Part shown: positions 28,514-36,636 of the stretch, one piece after another
Layout of the letters: every line of letters begins with the position of its first letter
Numbering within the stretch: the stretch's first letter is position 1
Assembly: GCF_001434985.1 (NCBI RefSeq)
Contig: NZ_AZES01000051.1
Span: 1 to 64,000 of the forward strand
Reading direction: 5' to 3'
Source of the DNA: Companilactobacillus paralimentarius DSM 13238 = JCM 10415
GTDB taxonomy: Bacteria > Bacillota > Bacilli > Lactobacillales > Lactobacillaceae
Length of the DNA: 64,000 nucleotides
Position numbers and translations under genes: made by a program
The notes under the pieces: model-generated
Databases searched by the model: none
Seen by the model: only the letters and a program-made list of their open reading frames with translations
Told to the model about the DNA's origin: nothing

Positions 28514-29239
28514 ATGTCGAAATATGAGGAAATAGCTAACGATATCATAGAAAAAATTAGATCTGGTATTTACAAATCGGGCAATCCACTTCCTGATCAA
28601 AAGACGATGGCAACAGAATATTCAACGAGTCGAATGACACTACAAAAATCATTGGCAATATTAAAAACTAAGGGTTACGTTTATAGTCAACAAGGTTCAG
28701 CAACTTATGTGAAAAATAATGCTGACAGTATTGCTAACATGGATATTGGTGTAGATCAGTACGTTGGTACTTCAAGTCTATTAGGGAAGGATCACAAGGT
28801 AGTTAGTAAAATAATTGAATTTAATTTGAGATACCCTAATGATGATGAACAAAAGGATTTGAAGATTTCTGCTACTGATGCAATTTATGATATAAAAAGA
28901 TTGCGAATAGTAGATGATGAACCATATGCATTGGAATTCACCAAGATGCCAGTAAATGTTATTCCGGGAGTTAATGATGATGTTTTGCATAAGTCAATTT
29001 ATGGTTATATTCAAAAAGATCTGAAATTAACAATCGGTGCGGCAGATAGGACCATTATGGCAAAAAAGCCTAATAGTGAAGATATTAAGTATCTGAAGAT
29101 AGATAAAACAGATCCAATTTTGAATGTAAGCCAAGTAGTTTATTTAGACGATGGAACTCCATTTGAAAAGTCTTCGACGGATAGATCTTATGACACTGGT
29201 GGTTATAGGGTATTTCTTTCACATAAAAGTGATTTTTAA
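28514..29239 (+). CDS. GntR-family regulator with UTRA domain
   Basis: The 241-residue regulator has an N-terminal wHTH (1-70; SRMTLQKSLAILKTKGYVYSQQG) and a C-terminal UTRA domain (about 90-235) that binds a phosphosugar. It is divergent from the GH1-EIIC operon, as is the GntR at 50516-51241 from its own. It likely senses a phospho-beta-glucoside and represses the operon. GAGG site, then a terminator after the stop. Confidence 0.88.
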   Translation: MSKYEEIANDIIEKIRSGIYKSGNPLPDQKTMATEYSTSRMTLQKSLAILKTKGYVYSQQGSATYVKNNADSIANMDIGVDQYVGTSSLLGKDHKVVSKIIEFNLRYPNDDEQKDLKISATDAIYDIKRLRIVDDEPYALEFTKMPVNVIPGVNDDVLHKSIYGYIQKDLKLTIGAADRTIMAKKPNSEDIKYLKIDKTDPILNVSQVVYLDDGTPFEKSSTDRSYDTGGYRVFLSHKSDF

Positions 29240-29247
29240 TAAAAATA

Positions 29248-29306
29248 AAAGAGTGTTCATATCATTTCCAATGTAAATATTGGTTGATATGAACACTCTT
29301 TTTTTA
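29248..29306 (+). terminator. Terminator after GntR gene
   Basis: AAAGAGTGTTCATATCA pairs with TGATATGAACACTCTTT around a 20-base loop, followed by T. Confidence 0.85.
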
Positions 29307-29334
29307 TTTTTGGTAACAAATAATAGAACAACTC

Positions 29335-29380
29335 ATTAGTCCAGACCAATCGGGCTTTTTGTGGAGGACGGCACGTATCT
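29335..29380 (+). repeat. Possible short copy of a second intergenic repeat
   Basis: The block CTTTTTGTGGAGGACGGCA (29355-29373) matches the minus strand of the long element at 38386-38545 in 18 of 19 positions. TTAGTCCAGAC just before it resembles the far end of that element (TTAGTCTGGAG). The match is short; treat it as a possible deleted copy. The rest of 29240-29493 holds no gene that I can support. Confidence 0.4.
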
Positions 29381-29493
29381 AAGAATTTCTTATTTTAACC
29401 TTAATTAATCATCAAGACCATACCACCGTTGCGATGCTATAACTTAACTATGCTTTTTAACAGCAAGTAAATAATCGCAATAGAGGTGAACTC

Positions 29494-30693
29494 TTGGCAA
29501 CGAAGAAGAAAAAGAAATACCTATATGAAGTCGATTTAATGCGAGTTCTCTTTATCGGCGGAGTTCTACTTAACCATACGACAACAGCTTTTAAGAATAA
29601 TGTCGGCAATGGTTCAGGTAGTCAATTATTTATCGAAGCAACCCACTTGATGCTTCACTTTACCAGAATGGGTTTTATGTTTATGACCGGACTCGTTTTG
29701 GTTCTAAATTATTATAATCGCGATAATCATTGGCTACACTTTTGGAAAAAACGTTATATCAGTGTTGGTATACCTTACATTGGTTGGAATGCAATCCTAA
29801 TGTGGTTTGCTACCGTTACAGCTGGTGTAGCGATAAGTTGGCCGGATTATTATAAAAATTTAATTGATGCCATCATTCATGGAAACAAGTATTACATGTA
29901 TTACATCTTAGTAACGTTCCAGTTGTATCTAATTTTCCCATTGATAGTTTATATGTTTAAAAAATTACCAAAGCATCACACTGCTATTCTAGCAGCTAGT
30001 GCAATCATTCAACTGTTATTAGTGATAGGAATCAAGTACTGGCTGCCAGGTGTCGACCGTGACAGTTGGTGGTACTTATTTAGAGCTTATGGAATGAACG
30101 TTTTGGTTTATCAATTCTACTTTATAGCCGGAGCCTTTGTGGCGATTCATTATGATCAGGTAGATAAGTTTATTGAAAAAAATCATCGTGTGATTGGTTG
30201 GTCAACTTTGGTTATGGCTATTGGAACAGTGTTCTTATTCTTTGGTAACCAGAACATTCTAAAACTAAGTATGAGCGCAACTGAATCGATTCATCAACCG
30301 TTTATCTTCATCTACGATACGTTCATGATTGCCTTTGTTTTCTGGATTGGGCGGCAATATGCTCATGCTCGAAACAATGGATTACCAAAGATAATTGATC
30401 GTATGGTAAGTAATATGGCCAAAGTATCCTTTGGAATCTACTTGGTACAAACAATTCCAATTACATTGTTATATGGGATTCTCAGCATGGTTAAAGTTCC
30501 ATCAATCGTCATGTTGTTGCTATTACCATTAGGATACGCATTTGTATTAGGCGGAGCCTTTCTTATTTCATGGTTCTGCTACAAAGTTCCCCCATTTGGA
30601 GTATTAATTGGACGTCCACAATGGCATTTAAAAAAAGGAGTTAAAAAATATGTCAGAAATAACGAATCTATTAAACAAACAGTTAAAGAATAA
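29494..30693 (+). CDS. Membrane acyltransferase, acyltransferase_3 family
   Basis: The 399-residue integral membrane protein has about ten helices and the acyltransferase_3 signature in its first helix (VDLMRVLFIGGVLLNHTT, with the conserved His in the LNH motif). Family members move acyl groups onto sugars, lipids or cell wall residues. It lacks the extracytoplasmic SGNH domain of OatA. The start is a TTG at 29494, preceded by AGAGGTG. It overlaps the downstream ligase by 44 bases, so the two are tightly coupled. A link between the ligase and this acyltransferase (activate, then transfer) is inferred. Confidence 0.8.
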   Translation: MATKKKKKYLYEVDLMRVLFIGGVLLNHTTTAFKNNVGNGSGSQLFIEATHLMLHFTRMGFMFMTGLVLVLNYYNRDNHWLHFWKKRYISVGIPYIGWNAILMWFATVTAGVAISWPDYYKNLIDAIIHGNKYYMYYILVTFQLYLIFPLIVYMFKKLPKHHTAILAASAIIQLLLVIGIKYWLPGVDRDSWWYLFRAYGMNVLVYQFYFIAGAFVAIHYDQVDKFIEKNHRVIGWSTLVMAIGTVFLFFGNQNILKLSMSATESIHQPFIFIYDTFMIAFVFWIGRQYAHARNNGLPKIIDRMVSNMAKVSFGIYLVQTIPITLLYGILSMVKVPSIVMLLLLPLGYAFVLGGAFLISWFCYKVPPFGVLIGRPQWHLKKGVKKYVRNNESIKQTVKE

Positions 30694-32167
30694 TAAAAAT
30701 GAAAAAATTATTAAAGATGAGACCACAAATAAATGGTTCACAGGGCTTGAGTTTGGAGAAGACGTTAATGATTTAAAAAAGACGTTGATCGACTTGCACA
30801 TAGGATTAGGTGATGTCGTCTTGGTATGTTTACCAAATACGGCCGCTTATCCGGTCTTAACACAAGCTCTTTGGGAAGTGGGCGCAATTATGCATCCTAT
30901 TTCGGCCACGACACCTGAAAGAGAACTACAACAAGAATTGAGTGATCATGATTACGTGGCCTCAATTGTAGGCGAAAACTTGGTTAATGCTGTTCTGGAT
31001 GAAAGAATGACTATTGTAACGGCGTTACATTTACAAACTTACTCAATTTTACACATCATTCGTGATCGTAAATTGATGGGCCACGAAGCTGCACTTCCAA
31101 AGGAAGATGATCTAGCTTTGATCCTCAATACTTCTGGTACTACAGGCAAGCCCAAGCGAGTTGGGTTGACGCATCGTATTTTGAAGAATGCTGCAGAACA
31201 TGATATTGAAAGTCACCAAATGAACCAACATGACACAACAATGATAGTTATGCCGATGTTTCATATCAATGCTCAAGCTATTTCAATTCTTTCGACTAGA
31301 TTGTCTGGTGGAAAAATTGTTGTAACTGAGAAATTTAGTGCTTCCAAATTTTGGAATCAGATTCGTGATAACGGCGTTACATGGGTTTCAGTTGTTCCAA
31401 CAATTGTAAATATTCTATTGATAAATAAAAATTCTCTAGCGGCTTATAGTAATGATATTAAATTACGTTTTGTAAGATGTTCATCATTTGCTTTACCACT
31501 TGATAAATTAACTGAATTTCAAACTAAATTCCATACGAGAATTCTTGAAGGATACGGTATGACGGAGACTGCTAGTCAATGTACAATTAATCCTTTCGAT
31601 GCACCTAAAGTTGGTTCAGCGGGTAAAGCCTTTAAGACTGATGTCGCTATTATGGTTGATGGAAAAGTGGTATCTGAAAGTAATCAATTAGGTGAAATCG
31701 TGGTTAAAGGTGACCATGTTATTAGTGATTACTTAGATCCACATCCAGATTCATTTAAAGATGGTTGGTTCTTAACTGGTGATTTAGGTTATCTCGATAA
31801 TGACGGTTATCTTTTTGTTAAAGGTCGTAAGAAGGACATTATCAATCACGGTGGTGAAAAAGTTGCGCCTGCCCAGGTTGAAAATATTCTGAGCCAATTA
31901 AATTTTGTCAGAGAGGTTTCAGTTATTGGAACTCCTGATACTCTATATGGTGAGGCCGTTACGGCAGTTGTCATCACTCGTGGAGATCAGGATGAAGAAT
32001 TGGAGCGTCGCAAGATTATGGCGCATGCCAAAGCTAGCTTGGCGAATTATGAACAACCAACACGAATTTTCTTTGTAAAGGATTATCCTCGTAATGCTAC
32101 TGGCAAAGTAATTCGCTTGAAGTTACGTGAACAAGTAATGTCAGCGTTAGTAGGTAAGCGTGCATGA
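30650..32167 (+). CDS. AMP-forming acyl/aryl acid ligase (ANL family)
   Basis: The 505-residue enzyme belongs to the adenylate-forming ligases. It has the P-loop LILNTSGTTGKPKRVGLTH, the MPMFHINA segment, the EGYGMTETAS motif, the hinge TGDLGYLDNDGYLFVKGRKKDI and the C-terminal lysine in RNATGKVIR. It activates a carboxylate to an acyl-AMP, then usually an acyl-CoA. Relatives are annotated oxalate or long-chain acid CoA ligases; the substrate cannot be read here. It overlaps the upstream acyltransferase by 44 bases and the next gene by 4. An AAGGAG site marks this start. Confidence 0.85.
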   Translation: MSEITNLLNKQLKNNKNEKIIKDETTNKWFTGLEFGEDVNDLKKTLIDLHIGLGDVVLVCLPNTAAYPVLTQALWEVGAIMHPISATTPERELQQELSDHDYVASIVGENLVNAVLDERMTIVTALHLQTYSILHIIRDRKLMGHEAALPKEDDLALILNTSGTTGKPKRVGLTHRILKNAAEHDIESHQMNQHDTTMIVMPMFHINAQAISILSTRLSGGKIVVTEKFSASKFWNQIRDNGVTWVSVVPTIVNILLINKNSLAAYSNDIKLRFVRCSSFALPLDKLTEFQTKFHTRILEGYGMTETASQCTINPFDAPKVGSAGKAFKTDVAIMVDGKVVSESNQLGEIVVKGDHVISDYLDPHPDSFKDGWFLTGDLGYLDNDGYLFVKGRKKDIINHGGEKVAPAQVENILSQLNFVREVSVIGTPDTLYGEAVTAVVITRGDQDEELERRKIMAHAKASLANYEQPTRIFFVKDYPRNATGKVIRLKLREQVMSALVGKRA

Positions 32168-33141
32168 ATAAAAGAAAAAGAACTCTAAAGAAAATTTTAA
32201 TCAGTGTTGTTCTACTTTTCTGGGCCGTGGTTGCCTTGTATGGCTTTAAACAGACTGATACAAGTAGTTCTAGTTCAGGCCTAGAAACAGTGACAATTGG
32301 TTATCAAAAGGGTGATCCTTTCGATATTGCCAAACAACGTGGTGAATTTGTTAAGAAGATGAAGACTAAAGGTTATAAAGTGGTCTTCAAAGAGTTTCAA
32401 GATGGTAATTCTCTAATGCAAGCTTTGAAAGCAGGTAGTGTCGATTACGCTAGAACAGGTGATACACCTCCAGTTTCAGCCTTATCAACAGGGACTAAGT
32501 TGACCTATGTAGCGGCTGGATCTTCTAAAGCCAAAGGTTCAGGAATCCTGGTTAAGAAATCTTCAAGTATTTCTTCAATAAAAGATCTGAAAGGTAAGAA
32601 GGTTGCTTATACCAAAGGAACTAGTTCACAGTACATGTTATTGGCAGCTTTGAAGAAAGCTGGAATGAGTGCTAGTGATGTTACTTGGGTCAATATGGAC
32701 CAATCAAGTGCCAGTGTAGCCTTTTCTAAAGGTAAGGTAGATGCTTGGGCCACTTGGGATCCTTACACTTCACAAGCTGAAACTAATCAGAATGCCAAAG
32801 TACTAGTTGATGGTTCTGGAATAACGAATAATCGTGATTATGTATTATCAACACAAAGTTATGCTAAGGAAAATACTGAGGTTTCTAAATATTTAATTAA
32901 GTATCTAGAAGAGGATATGCAATGGGCTAACAACAACCATAGCGAACTCATAACGATGATGAGTAAGTCCTTGAAAGTTTCTAAAGCAGTAGTCAAGAAA
33001 ATGGTAGAACGCCGTACTTATGGTATCTACACTATGAATGCTACTTATGCTAAGGAAGAACAAAAGATTGCTGATACCTTCTATGATGCAGGACTGATCG
33101 ATAATAAAGTAACTATTAGCGATTCAGGTGATTATAAGTAG
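32164..33141 (+). CDS. Sulfonate/taurine-type ABC transporter binding protein
   Basis: The 325-residue protein is a periplasmic-binding-type-2 protein of the SsuA/TauA/NMT1 group: VTIGYQKGDPFDIAKQRGEF, DYARTGDTPPV, VAYTKGTSSQYMLLAAL, and DAWATWDPYTSQAE. The N-terminus has a basic start and one helix (about 9-28) but no lipobox Cys, so it is probably membrane-anchored or has an uncleaved signal. Its permease and ATPase lie on the opposite strand at 35098-36633. The ATG overlaps the ligase stop as ATGA. Confidence 0.82.
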   Translation: MNKRKRTLKKILISVVLLFWAVVALYGFKQTDTSSSSSGLETVTIGYQKGDPFDIAKQRGEFVKKMKTKGYKVVFKEFQDGNSLMQALKAGSVDYARTGDTPPVSALSTGTKLTYVAAGSSKAKGSGILVKKSSSISSIKDLKGKKVAYTKGTSSQYMLLAALKKAGMSASDVTWVNMDQSSASVAFSKGKVDAWATWDPYTSQAETNQNAKVLVDGSGITNNRDYVLSTQSYAKENTEVSKYLIKYLEEDMQWANNNHSELITMMSKSLKVSKAVVKKMVERRTYGIYTMNATYAKEEQKIADTFYDAGLIDNKVTISDSGDYK

Positions 33142-33159
33142 AATAATATTGAATTAAGG

Positions 33160-33185
33160 AAGTCGACTAAATAGTCGGCTTTTTT
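33160..33185 (+). terminator. Terminator after binding protein gene
   Basis: AAGTCGACTA pairs with TAGTCGGCTT (one G-U pair), followed by T. Similar GTCGACT-type hairpins recur at 33883 and 35070. Confidence 0.7.
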
Positions 33186-33318
33186 GTTATAATGTTAAAA
33201 ACAACCTATCACTATAGTATAACGATAAAAATGAGCTTTATTGTAATTGCAACCGAGGGTTTCTGTTCAATGAGATCCACTTAAGATATGCTTTTAAATA
33301 TTAAACGAGGTGGACTTA

Positions 33319-33852
33319 ATGAAAATAGGCAAACAATTACAGGATCAACGTAAGCAACATAATATGTCACAAGAGGATTTAGCAGCTGAATTAAATATTT
33401 CTCGTCAAGCAATTTCTAAATGGGAAAATGGAACTTCTTTACCTAGTTTCACCAATGTGATTGCTATAAGTGATTTGTTTGATATTTCTTTGGACAAGCT
33501 TATTAAAGAGGATCCGGCATTAATCAATAAATTTGAGCATGAAAAGATAGGATTAACCAAAGTAGAAACAATTATTACGGTCGGATTTGTGTTGGCATTT
33601 ATAGTCTTAGGAGTTTGTTATTTTTATGGAGTTACTTCACATGAGATGATGGATTGGATTTCGTTATTTGAATTAGTTACTGGTATTGGTTTTTTAACTA
33701 ATATTAAATGGAAATTATTCAATAAATCACTCAATAAAAGAGCAGTTATTTTTGGCATATTACTATTAGCTTTATTTTTGATACCTCAGATTATGCATGC
33801 TACTCCTGAAATTATTAAAGGAATAGATCAAGGTATTTCTTACGGTAGTTAA
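33319..33852 (+). CDS. XRE-family regulator with C-terminal membrane helices
   Basis: The protein has an N-terminal XRE domain (IGKQLQDQRKQHNMSQEDLAAELNISRQAISKWENGTSLPSF is a clear HTH_3), then two to three membrane helices (about 90-175). Such membrane-anchored XRE proteins may sense a membrane or sugar signal. Its near copy starts at 34006. A GTG at 33310 is in frame, but GAGGTG precedes the ATG at 33319. No operator is clear. Confidence 0.8.
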   Translation: MKIGKQLQDQRKQHNMSQEDLAAELNISRQAISKWENGTSLPSFTNVIAISDLFDISLDKLIKEDPALINKFEHEKIGLTKVETIITVGFVLAFIVLGVCYFYGVTSHEMMDWISLFELVTGIGFLTNIKWKLFNKSLNKRAVIFGILLLALFLIPQIMHATPEIIKGIDQGISYGS

Positions 33853-33882
33853 TAACGAATGCATAACGATGTATTTTTTATA

Positions 33883-33911
33883 AAGGAGTCGACTTTAGGT
33901 CGATTCTTTTT
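33883..33911 (+). terminator. Terminator after first XRE gene
   Basis: GAGTCGAC pairs with GTCGATTC (one G-U pair) around a TTTAG loop, followed by five T. Confidence 0.65.
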
Positions 33912-34005
33912 GTATATTTAAGTGACAAAGTAAAAGCAACCTCTAGGTTCTCGTCCAATTAGATAATTACATCTAGAATTGTAACTAAATAAAGGGGGCA
34001 CCAAA

Positions 34006-34539
34006 ATGAAGATTGGTGATTAGTTACAAAAACAGCGAAAATCACATCATATGTCACAGAACGAATTGGCAGAGAAACTTCATTTAACCAGACAATCGAT
34101 TTCAAAGTGGGAAAATGGAACGACGTTGCCTAGCTTTGCTAACGTAATTGCCATTAGTGAAATATTTGGTGTCTCTTTGGATGAGTTAATCAAAGGAGAT
34201 GTTGCTCTAATGGATAAACTTAAAGATGATGGAAAGATTAGGTTGACCAAGCTTGAAACAATAGTCATTACGGGACTCGTATTCGTAGCTATTGCTCTGG
34301 CAATTATTTATGGAACGGGAATATCCATGGATGATGTGAGTGATTGGATGTCAGGATTCTCTTTAATATTTTTTATTCTCTTTGCCAATAGCATTAATCG
34401 AAAGAAGTTTAATGAAAGTCTTAATAAGAAGACCGTGATTTTTGGAATATTATTATTAGTTACGATTGTAGTGCCATTTATTATGGGAATCTTTAGTGGT
34501 TTCTTACAGGAATCGATTAGATTACAGAAAAATGTTTAA
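34006..34539 (+). pseudogene. XRE regulator paralogue with early in-frame TAG
   Basis: The best start is the ATG at 34006, preceded by AAAGGGGG. The frame then reads MKIGD, a TAG stop at 34021-34023, and LQKQRKSHHMSQNELAEKL. The intact paralogue (33319) reads MKIGKQLQDQRKQHNMSQED at the same place, so the TAG replaces Gln. Translation might restart at the ATG at 34051, but no ribosome binding site is there and helix 1 of the HTH would be lost. The rest is intact: HTH, two to three membrane helices, ending at 34539. Confidence 0.8.
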
Positions 34540-34543
34540 AGAA

Positions 34544-34583
34544 ATAGCCCCAATAGCTCAAAATCGAGTTGTTGGGGCTATTA
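34544..34583. terminator. Bidirectional terminator between convergent genes
   Basis: ATAGCCCCAATAGCTC pairs with GAGTTGTTGGGGCTAT with two weak pairs. It lies between the XRE pseudogene and the SecB-like gene. Confidence 0.8.
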
Positions 34584-34586
34584 TCG

Positions 34587-34997
34587 TTAATCTTCAGAAT
34601 TAAAGTCAATCATGGGAAGTGTCATAGCTGGGAAACCACTTGCTGCAGTCATCATTGAGACTAATGGGCGTAAATAAGATAGTAAAATCGTTGCAGCATC
34701 TGTTTGTAAAATTTGCAAAGCGTCAACATTGGATATGTCATCATCAACTTTAAAATACGAAGATATTTTACTAGATATTTTATATGGTACCTGGTCTTGA
34801 TCAAGATTGACGAAAAGACTTAAGTAAACTGGAACAGCTGAGCTCCAATCTATTTCTAATTCCGGAGGCATTTCGATCATAGTTTTAATATCTAATTGTT
34901 CGAGGCCGTCGACGATGTCGAACTGTTCGTTAACTTTGAGATCGAATTCCGAAACAGTGGGATCATCAAATTCTAAATATCGATCAATTTTATTCAT
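34587..34997 (-). CDS. SecB-like / DUF1149-type small protein
   Basis: The 136-residue acidic protein has beta-rich sequence (MIEMPPELEIDWSSAVPVYLSLFVNLDQ) and a closing motif FPAMTLPMIDF. This end resembles SecB (PPVxF) and the DUF1149 proteins of streptococci and lactobacilli. SecB-type chaperones hold unfolded proteins for export. The match is by overall pattern, so the name is tentative. It sits alone between the XRE pair and the ssu-type genes with a GGAGGAG site. Confidence 0.55.
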   Translation of the reverse strand: MNKIDRYLEFDDPTVSEFDLKVNEQFDIVDGLEQLDIKTMIEMPPELEIDWSSAVPVYLSLFVNLDQDQVPYKISSKISSYFKVDDDISNVDALQILQTDAATILLSYLRPLVSMMTAASGFPAMTLPMIDFNSED

Positions 34998-35069
34998 GAT
35001 TCTCCTCCATTCATTTTCGTAAGTTTAGCACGTTGCCGAAAAAAACGATATTTATCTGCCATTCCAATA

Positions 35070-35099
35070 AAAAAATCGACCTTGAAGGGTCGACTTTTT
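35070..35099 (-). terminator. Terminator of ssu-type operon
   Basis: On the minus strand AAGTCGACCC pairs with GGTCGATTTT around a short loop, then T. The ATPase stop codon lies inside its base. Confidence 0.75.
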
Positions 35100-35823
35100 A
35101 AGCGGTTTGTTTTTGAATTTCCTTTTCACCTAGAATTTCGTTGAGGACTCGATCGGCTACAATACCGATTTGACCAGCATTACGATTCTTAGGACAATCT
35201 TCTTCATAGTAATTAGTTGATTCTTTCATAACGACGATGCGGTCGGCCATACGAGCAGCTTCATCGACATCGTGGGTTACAAGGATAGTTGTAAGATGCT
35301 GTTTTTGACAAACATCAAGGATCAAATCCTGCATTTTTCTTCTAGTTAAGGCATCTAATGCGCCGAGTGGCTCATCTAACAATAAAACTTTAGGATTAGT
35401 CATCAATGCTCTAGCTAGGGCAATTCGTTGCTTTTGACCACCTGATAATTGATTAGGAAAGTGATCGGCGTAATCGCCCAATTCAACAAGATCTAATAAT
35501 TCTTTGGCATGTGCTTTAGTATTTTTATCTTTAGAGCCAAATGATAAATTGTCTAAAACATTCATCCAGGGAAGTAAACGATCTTCTTGGAACATCATTC
35601 TCATAATGGAGCGAGAGTTGTCTTCACCAACAGTGATCGACCCACTAGTTGGTTTTTCTAATCCAGCGATCAACCTTAAGAGGGTACTTTTACCGCCACC
35701 ACTCATACCAACTAAGGCAATGAATTCACCTTGATTAATATTGAGGTTTACATTTTCCAAAGCGGTTAGATCTTGATACATTTTATTAACATTTTTAATT
35801 TCAATCATTGAATTTTTATTCAT
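35098..35823 (-). CDS. Sulfonate/taurine-type ABC transporter ATPase
   Basis: This 241-residue ATPase has Walker A GMSGGGKST (39-47), Q-loop MMFQEDRLLP, signature LSGGQKQR and Walker B VLLLDEPLGALDALTRRKM, typical of SsuB/TauB. It follows the permease stop with no gap (TAA-ATG). It would energise the importer whose binding protein lies at 32164. Confidence 0.85.
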   Translation of the reverse strand: MNKNSMIEIKNVNKMYQDLTALENVNLNINQGEFIALVGMSGGGKSTLLRLIAGLEKPTSGSITVGEDNSRSIMRMMFQEDRLLPWMNVLDNLSFGSKDKNTKAHAKELLDLVELGDYADHFPNQLSGGQKQRIALARALMTNPKVLLLDEPLGALDALTRRKMQDLILDVCQKQHLTTILVTHDVDEAARMADRIVVMKESTNYYEEDCPKNRNAGQIGIVADRVLNEILGEKEIQKQTA

Positions 35824-36633
35824 TTAAACGTTGCTCCTTCCAGTTGTTTGCCATTCTAGTAGTAAACTTTCAAAGCTTTTAGCGACTAAGTCAGAAATTT
35901 TACCTAAGATGGCGTAGACGACAATACATAAAATAACAGTTTCCATATCCATGAAATCTTCAGCATTATTAGCCATATAACCAATACCAGAACTGGCTGA
36001 AATAGTTTCGGCGACGATTAATGTAGTCCACATCACACCTAAGGCATAACGGATACCAACAAGAATTTGTGGTAAGGCAGCTGGGAAAATAATTTTGAAG
36101 AACATTTGGCTTTTGGAGAGTTCATAAGATTTTCCCATTTCAATCAAGTCGGGATCGACGGAACTGATACCGTGGAATGTATTGATATAGACTGGGAACA
36201 TTGTTCCAATAGCCACTAGAGAGATTTTGGCTGATTCATTGATACCAAGCCATAAAATAATTAATGGGATAAGTGCCAAATGAGGGATATTACGAAACAT
36301 CTGAATAGAGGAGTCGAATAGTAAACGACAAGTCTTTGACATTCCGTTGATAAATCCGAGGATAAAACCAACTCCACCACCAATCAAAAGACCGACAGTT
36401 GCACGATAAAGACTGATACTTAAGTTTTTAGGCAGTTCACCACTTTGGGTTAGCTTGATTCCATCTTGAAGCACCGCTAGAGGTGATGGTAAAACGGAAC
36501 TTGATAACCAACCTAAAGTAGAACTGACCTGCCAAAAAAGAATTAGAATAATCGGCAAGAGAAATGGTAATAATTTAGTTACGGGAAGAACGAACTTCCT
36601 CTTTTTGCGTGCTATGGTCAAAGAATCTTGCAT
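35824..36633 (-). CDS. Sulfonate/taurine-type ABC transporter permease
   Basis: The 269-residue permease has about six helices and the EAA-type loop (EMGKSYELSKSQMFFKIIFPAALPQIL) that matches SsuC/TauC. It opens with a basic cytoplasmic tail (TIARKKRKFVLPV). It starts 3 bases after the ligase stop, with AAAGGAGG overlapping the end of that gene, so the ligase and importer are one transcript. Confidence 0.85.
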   Translation of the reverse strand: MQDSLTIARKKRKFVLPVTKLLPFLLPIILILFWQVSSTLGWLSSSVLPSPLAVLQDGIKLTQSGELPKNLSISLYRATVGLLIGGGVGFILGFINGMSKTCRLLFDSSIQMFRNIPHLALIPLIILWLGINESAKISLVAIGTMFPVYINTFHGISSVDPDLIEMGKSYELSKSQMFFKIIFPAALPQILVGIRYALGVMWTTLIVAETISASSGIGYMANNAEDFMDMETVILCIVVYAILGKISDLVAKSFESLLLEWQTTGRSNV

Positions 36634-36636
36634 CGA

